From positions 2,175,001 through 2,239,000 of the forward strand of contig CM034126.1 in assembly GCA_019914995.1 (NCBI GenBank): 64,000 bases of DNA, written 5' to 3'. The notes under the pieces are model-generated. The model saw only the letters and a program-made list of their open reading frames with translations, made no database searches and had not been told where the DNA came from. Of this stretch, positions 58,490 through 64,000 are shown in pieces. Source of the DNA: Acanthochlamys bracteata (taxonomy: Eukaryota; Streptophyta; Magnoliopsida; Pandanales; Velloziaceae). Numbering within the stretch: position 1 is the stretch's first letter; every line of letters starts with the position of its first letter. The translations under genes were made by a program, and so were the position numbers.

Positions 58490-60130
58490 AGTCTTTAAAT
58501 AAAAAGAAATCCAGAATAAAATTTATTTTAAAATTTTTTAAACTTTAACTCAAAAATAATAAAAATTATATATATAACAATTTTATGATATATATTTTAT
58601 TTATATTTTATATTAAATAAAATTTATTTTAAAATATAAAATTTTATGAATAAACAACCGTGCAAAATGCGTCAAACACCCCAAAAAACTATTAAGAGTG
58701 ATTGTATTCTAAACGCTGCTTTTTAACTTTTTTCATTTCACATTTTCAATAAATATTTTATAATTATTTAAAAAATTTATTAAAAAATTTAGATAGCGTA
58801 AAAAATTTTTACGTAATGAGATTTTTTTATTACATATTTTTATTATTTTTAAAAAATAAAACTTATTTTTAAAAAAAACAAAAATATTTTTAATTTTATA
58901 AGCAATTCCAAACGCACCCTAAGGTTATGAACATGGGCTATGGCCTGTGATCATTGCTGAAAGAGTTTTGACATCGCGCTCGACAGCGTTTCAAAGACTC
59001 TATTTTATTATATTTTAAAATAAATTTTATTTAAAAAATTTTTAAATAAAAATTTTATATTAATCATTATTATTATTTAAATAAAATTTTTTTAAATAAA
59101 ATAAAAATATTTTTTTCATAAGTATTATTAACCGCTCCGAAAATGCATGGCTGTGATCAATGTTCACCAACAGAAGTATGTGAGCGTGCATTTAATTTCA
59201 CAAGGTTTTTTTAACATACGCAATAAAAAGAAGCGCGTCCACATTAAAGTGAGGAAATTGATACGGCGTGTTTTGTTTTCTGTAACTTGAAACTACTCAA
59301 AACTCCAGTTAGGTTGCTTTCGCATTAACTACTCCTATAAGGTGTTTTAAGTGGTTCGAGTTTTTCCATAATTTTGTTGATGTTTCTAAATGTTCCATTT
59401 TCTAATGTTTTCTCCCATTTGGTGAAGGTTCAGGAGGCGTTTGTAAGTAATTATAAAATAGAATTTTTTTAAAATGTAGAGTATTTTTATTTTTTTTAAA
59501 AAACGAGTTTTATTTTTTTACTTTTAAAAAATAATAAAAATATATAATAAAAAAATCTCATTCTATAAATTTTTTTATATTTTTTAAATTTTTAAATAAT
59601 TTTTTATATATTTATAAAAAATATATTAAAAAATATAAAATAAAAAAAAATTAATAAACAGTATTTAAAACGCTGCGCCAAAGGCTCCCTCAGTGTACTC
59701 ATCTACTAAACATGAACACAGATATCAGAATCAGAGATCTGGTCAAGCTAGCAATTTATTGTGCAGAGGAGTTGTCACACATCTCAGATAATAAATCAAT
59801 CAATGCTAAGATTTTTTCATTTTCTCTGAATTTGTAAAGTATTGTAGTTTTTGCTTCAGTTCAACAATAACAGTTATATATATTAGAAAAATGAAGGGTG
59901 TGTTTGAAAGTGTTTATAAAGTAAAATTTTTTTAAAATAAAGAATATTTTTATTTTTTTTGAAAAATAAATTTTATTTTTTTAATCTAAAAAAATAAAAT
60001 ATGTAATAAAAAATCTCATGTAAAATTTTTCTACACTTTCTAATTTTTTAAATATTTGTAAAAAATATAATAAAAAATGTGAAATAGAAAAAAAAGGAGG
60101 AGCGTTTTTCAAACGCTCTCCCAAACTAGT
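58490..60130. repeat. cluster of five AT-rich palindromic elements
   Basis: Copies at about 58490-58640, 58690-58925 (ending AATTCCAAACGCACCCTAAG), 58990-59145, 59420-59690 and 59890-60130 (GGGTGTGTTTGAAAG to AAACGCTCTCCCAAAC). All share A/T runs and complements; the 59420 copy lacks a clear left end. Confidence 0.6.
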
Positions 60131-60179
60131 TCGAACTAACGCAAAATTTTTATCATTTCATTGAATGTATTTTGACTAC

Positions 60180-60800
60180 ATGCCCCATCATACAGAAGTT
60201 CGCAAGACACAGTGGGGTTGCAAATGGTATACCTAGTGCTATGGATCGACCACGAAGACTTAAGCATCGAGCCAGCTCAATGCTACTTTGTCCTGGGTGC
60301 AAGTAGCCAGCAGCTACAGGTGACCCGAAGCCTAGGATTACTAGGCATCCAAGTGGCATTCATCGCCATTGGCCTAAGCAAGTCTTTAAATTCAAATGAA
60401 ATACTTAAGAAGTCTTATTCTACCTAGGGCATACGCCGGAGGAATTTCAGAATCCATGCGAAGTCAAAATACCAAAAGGCTCTTTAGGAACAGATGGGTT
60501 CGGAGAGTCGATTACCAAGAAACCACCAGTGGCATAAAATTCTTTTACTTATTTAGTTACTTGTTTCATTAGTTTTTTAGGTTCTATACGAGTAGTTTAT
60601 TAGATTAGAAATTCTGGATTGCCTTGGAGTAGTAGCAAGGCTTATAAATTTATAGATGACATTTGAAACAAGTGTGAAATATTATTTTCTGTTTCAGCTA
60701 TTCTGTTCATTTTCATCTAGTACAGATTTTTTCCCTACCTTGTTCGTCCTCTATATCTCATCTTGTTCCCTTATTTATATCAGAACCATATAACAATTCA
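60180..60800 (+). mobile_element. LTR-retrotransposon relic (LTR plus PBS-like site)
   Basis: 60190-60420 reads like degraded retrotransposon sequence. 60420-60775 has the texture of an LTR, and is followed by TTATATCAGAACCATATAAC at about 60774-60793. That resembles a decayed TGGTATCAGAGCCAT primer-binding site, and a start-like ATGCCATCAGG follows it as in gag leaders. No second LTR or coding domains were confirmed, so the assignment is tentative. Confidence 0.4.
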
Positions 60801-61627
60801 TTTTCCGCCATGCCATCAGGCTCCATGGGATGGTTTAACTTATCCAAGAAGTTTCTAGGATAGTCATGCTTCTATGATAAGTTTTATGGGGTTTCACTAC
60901 GAGTTCTAGCCAACTCTTCCTCACTTCTGCTAGCAACAATATTTATGTAGAATTAGTATATTCTAAAACGTACTTGTAAATGTATTTATGGCTGATGCAA
61001 GCTAAAAACTTTTTTGAGTTACTTTGTTCTGTAAACTAATGAAAACAAGCTCCTTTTTTTAAGCATATATCATATCCCTGGAGGAAAAAGAAAAAAGAAA
61101 TTGTACTTTTGAGATTGAGAAGCCTTTGGATGTTGACTTATTTGTCCGTATATGTAGATTACAGAATGGCGGCATTAGTTTGCCAGAACAATTTGCTCAA
61201 GGCTTGTGCTTAACAGAAAATCTCCTTTCTGTTCTGCTACTTAAAAACTTATGTTGAACTTGTTATAGGATGCTATCTGAAGAAAGTAGATGCATGGCCA
61301 AGTTTTTGTACATATTCCGGTTATACACTCAGACTGTGCTAAGGAAAATGTTCCTAGAATTGAAGTATTCTTGCTCCACCTTCATTCTGTAGATAGAGGC
61401 TCCAAACGTTCTTTTGTGCGAAATACTACGCAACACAAATTCAAGTTATGACTGTCAACAAATAATGGATTTGGGATATCCAAGTTCCTAGATTCAAGTT
61501 ATGACTGTCAATAAATAATGTAGGTAGCAATGAGGTCTACCATACCTAGGCAGTCGAAGCCCCAAGACAATGGCGTAAATGATAACCTTTGATATACAAC
61601 ACTTTTGCTTTGCCAAAGGGGAAAGAA
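60801..61627. other. 3' flank of the APT gene and spacer
   Basis: No gene. A short direct repeat, CAAGTTATGACTGTCAA then AAATAATG, occurs at about 61441 and 61496. Confidence 0.35.
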
Positions 61628-63091
61628 TCACCGGGATTCCACGAGTATGTAAAGCGGTTTACTTAGCCTTTCACGGCCCTGCATGTGTAAACACCATAGT
61701 TACAATCAGGGCTAAAATGTAATATGGGAGAAAGAGTTTATACGGGAGAACAGAACATAAGAGAAGCCGACTAAAACCTTACCAACCAACAAGATGAATG
61801 CAGTAGTTGAAGGTACACTCTAGAAACAACAAACAAATGTGCATATATACTTCTATTTTCTCTGAAAGATAGTATACGAACCTTCAACTCTGGAAGCTCA
61901 ATTACACAGGCACACTCAACCACTTCCGCCCCAACACGCTCTACAAAGGCAAAAGAAACACACATACAAACATTAAGTTCATAAGCTCCATGAATGAGTA
62001 TGGTAGCCTAACAATCCACTGCTATAGTAAGAGTGAGACCCGTCCATACAATTAAACAGAAAGCTGTTTCCCAACTAATATATGACTTGTGTGTATACTT
62101 CTAAAGAGAAAATATACACATGGTGCAGGGCCTATTCTGAATATGGAAATGAGCTCACTTTTAGTATGCATACCAAGTAATTTAATAGCGGCAGATAGAG
62201 TTCCTCCAGTTGCCACCAAATCATCAACTACCACAGCACGTTCGCCTGGCTGAACTGCTCCAACATCTATCTCGAGGCAGTCCGCTCCATACTCTAAAAC
62301 ATATCTTTCTGAAATCACCTTCCCTGCCAAATTCCATAGAACAGTCTAAGAAGATGAATCCAAATGATAACGCGAGTCTTTAATAAGTAACAGCTGAGCA
62401 TGTAAGAAAGAAATATGGCTAAAAGGACAAAGACAAATAATTTTCTAAGACACAATATGATTTCACGTCTACTCTGTCTCTAAAACGCCTTATGGACTTT
62501 GATCAGATAATAATGTACACTTTCATAAAGCAAGGTCACCATTGGTTGACAATGTTGAGCTTTCTGATTGAGATTGCTCTATGACACTTATAAAGACAAT
62601 ATGGAATTTTCTCATGTAACAAGAACACAATAACAATTTTGATTATAGTTCATGTTGTTTCATGAAGCCACTTTGGTGGAATCATGAATAGCGTCCGAAA
62701 ATTCAAGTGTTGCAGATTGGCAAGGAATTCAGAATGGCAGATGAATAACATAGGTCTAAGGCCGCCGGTTATTGTTTACTGGTAAAAGCTTTTTTGAGAT
62801 AAAGTTATAAAGCATATACTTTAGTTGTTATTGTTTACAGGTAAAGGCCGCCGGTTATAAAACATAGGTCTAAGGCCGCCGGTTATTGTTTACTGGTAAA
62901 AGCTTTTTTGAGATAAAGTTATAAAGCATATACTTTAGTTGTTATTGTTTACAGGTAAAGGATACAATAAGGAATCAGCTTCAAATTGAATTACTCACCT
63001 GGCAGCTTCCCTGGGTTTCTAAGTGGGATGAACTACGCACCAATAGCTAAAGCAATTGGAGGGCCAAAAATAAATCCCCTAGCTTCAATTC
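61628..63091 (-). pseudogene. adenine phosphoribosyltransferase, 3' exons, in-frame stop; 5' exons not seen
   Basis: Four exons on the minus strand, all with consistent phases: 63091-62999, 62323-62174, 61940-61882, 61678-61628. They encode IEARGFIFGPPIALAIGA, then [20 protein letters not shown], the PRPP-binding [35 protein letters not shown] and LVESR at the end. Intact APT makes AMP from adenine and PRPP and also inactivates cytokinin bases. Here TAG at 63033-63035 replaces the Lys after IGA, and one codon is missing after GRERL. Splice sites look sound. No first exons were found up to 64000, though a long first intron could place them outside. It may be a dead or truncated copy, or a sequencing error may explain the stop. 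Confidence 0.82.
62748..62961. repeat. 114-bp tandem duplication in an APT intron
   Basis: About 100 bp from 62748 recur identically from 62862 (offset 114). AAGGCCGCCGGTTA occurs three times across the block. It lies between the first and second visible APT exons. Confidence 0.93.
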
Positions 63092-64000
63092 CTAGATGAA
63101 GAATGAAAATGCTAGTTAGTGTAAATATATACCAAAAGAACTACAGTAACTGTCACTAAGCATTTTGCTCTCAGGTTGATGACAAAACTAACACGAGCAT
63201 CTGCTATCTCCGTCCTTAATGCACAAAGTGAGACTTACAGACCAACTGAATTGCAGTTTTAATCAACAGCGGCAGAATACTGCAGGTCAATTTATGATAT
63301 TCATTCATGGTGTTGATGAAAGAAATTGCTAATAAGCAGCAGATAATGTAGAGAGACTGAGCAACTCTACTACCACCAATAGGCAGTTAGAATGAACATT
63401 TTCATCTGACACACTTAGAAGAACAAGAACAAGCCTCCTACATGATCATACCTAAGTGATATGGGACCTGAACAAGCATTTGATTGACTGGAACATTTCC
63501 CTAGAATGGATATTTCCAGTATGCCACATGCCATTGCGTTCCTTATTCTTTTCCTTTTCTTGATAGCTTCTCTTCATAAAAATCATTATGGTGGAAACTC
63601 TCCCAACCGAAGGAATCCTATCTGTTGAATAGTCCCACCTTACTTATTTTGCCTTCCTATTATGCTGTTTAAATTTGGACACCTTCCTCTTAATAGTTAG
63701 CTTTTGGAAGTGAGTTCTATCTAAGGCCCATCTAACATGATACTATAACAGACCTGTGTGAAAATTGACCCTGTAAAGGAGTTGACCCTCAAAGGGGATT
63801 GTTCTCGGCATTTCATACTATGCGTGAGGAAGGGTGTTGAATATCCCATACTACTTGTTTTGCCTTATTGTTGTGCTGTTTATATGACTTTGGACACTCT
63901 ACTTAATAGCTAGATTTTGAAGATGAGTTCTACCTAAAACCGATCTAATACTATCTTCTATGTAAATAGTATTATACCTTGAATTAGATGACGCATGATT
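63092..64000. other. right end of window; APT intron or spacer
   Basis: No APT first exons recognised. Two diverged copies of one block lie at about 63625-63750 and 63840-63960 (for example TTATTTTGCCTTCCTATTAT versus TTGTTTTGCCTTATTGTTGT, followed by similar TTTGGACAC and GAGTTCTA words). Confidence 0.45.

Noticed and set aside
60212..60427. Plus-strand 71-codon frame near the LTR-like relic
   Set aside because: Looks like degraded retrotransposon sequence read by chance; no domain visible.
1..64000. CRISPR arrays, bacterial operons, rRNA or tRNA genes, and conserved plant microRNA sequences
   Set aside because: No regularly spaced repeats, no bacterial gene order, and no tRNA or known mature microRNA sequence noticed on reading. 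A tRNAscan and microRNA search would be needed to exclude them fully.

Overview
This window looks like nuclear DNA from a eudicot plant. The genes have many introns with GT-AG borders. The families are plant ones: RGF/GOLVEN peptide precursor, hybrid proline-rich protein, VAP27, plant ORP, and a PYR/PYL fragment. The spacers are very AT-rich and hold LTR retrotransposons and small inverted-repeat elements. Species cannot be fixed from the sequence. All exon models were built by eye from reading frame, splice consensus and family memory; no search was run.

Layout, left to right. 1-4380: decayed Ty1/copia element, cut by the window edge, with its 3' LTR. 5423-5951 (+): two-exon precursor ending in a canonical RGF/GOLVEN/CLEL 13-mer. 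6759-7309: non-autonomous CACTA element with a 3-bp target duplication. 7311-7436 (+): second, divergent RGF-like peptide ending. 10109-15723: full-length Ty3/gypsy element (two LTRs, PBS, PPT, 5-bp target duplication) nested in an older small element. 16703-17161 (+): intact hybrid proline-rich/lipid-transfer-like protein; a broken relative lies at 18690-19084 (-). 22045-24869 (+): seven-exon flavin-containing monooxygenase with one apparent GC-AG intron. 25911-26306 (+): intron-bearing fragment of a PYR/PYL abscisic-acid receptor gene.

27955-31467 (-): complete eight-exon VAP27 gene (235 aa). 33979-42741 (-): complete ten-exon ORP2-type oxysterol-binding-protein-related gene (739 aa). The two share a strand about 2.5 kb apart, and the ORP carries an acidic-flanked CFFDTMD motif resembling the FFAT motif that VAP proteins bind, so the neighbours may encode binding partners at ER contact sites.

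From 42742 to 51646 no convincing gene was seen. 51647-52330 (-): single-exon PAP2 lipid phosphatase with all three catalytic motifs. 54115-54993 (-): single-exon plant-specific protein with a probable PARP-like fold. 54994-61627: spacer with AT-rich elements and an LTR-retrotransposon relic. 61628-63091 (-): 3' exons of an adenine phosphoribosyltransferase gene with normal splice sites but an in-frame TAG.

A recurring theme is an AT-rich, self-complementary repeat of roughly 150-280 bp with GTTTGGA-like ends, present in more than a dozen copies. Many stops in both retrotransposons look like C-to-T or G-to-A changes, as expected of methylated, silenced copies. I see no operon-like or defence-like system. 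The strongest biological leads are the VAP27-ORP pair, the RGF locus with its second peptide-like ending, and the PYL fragment.
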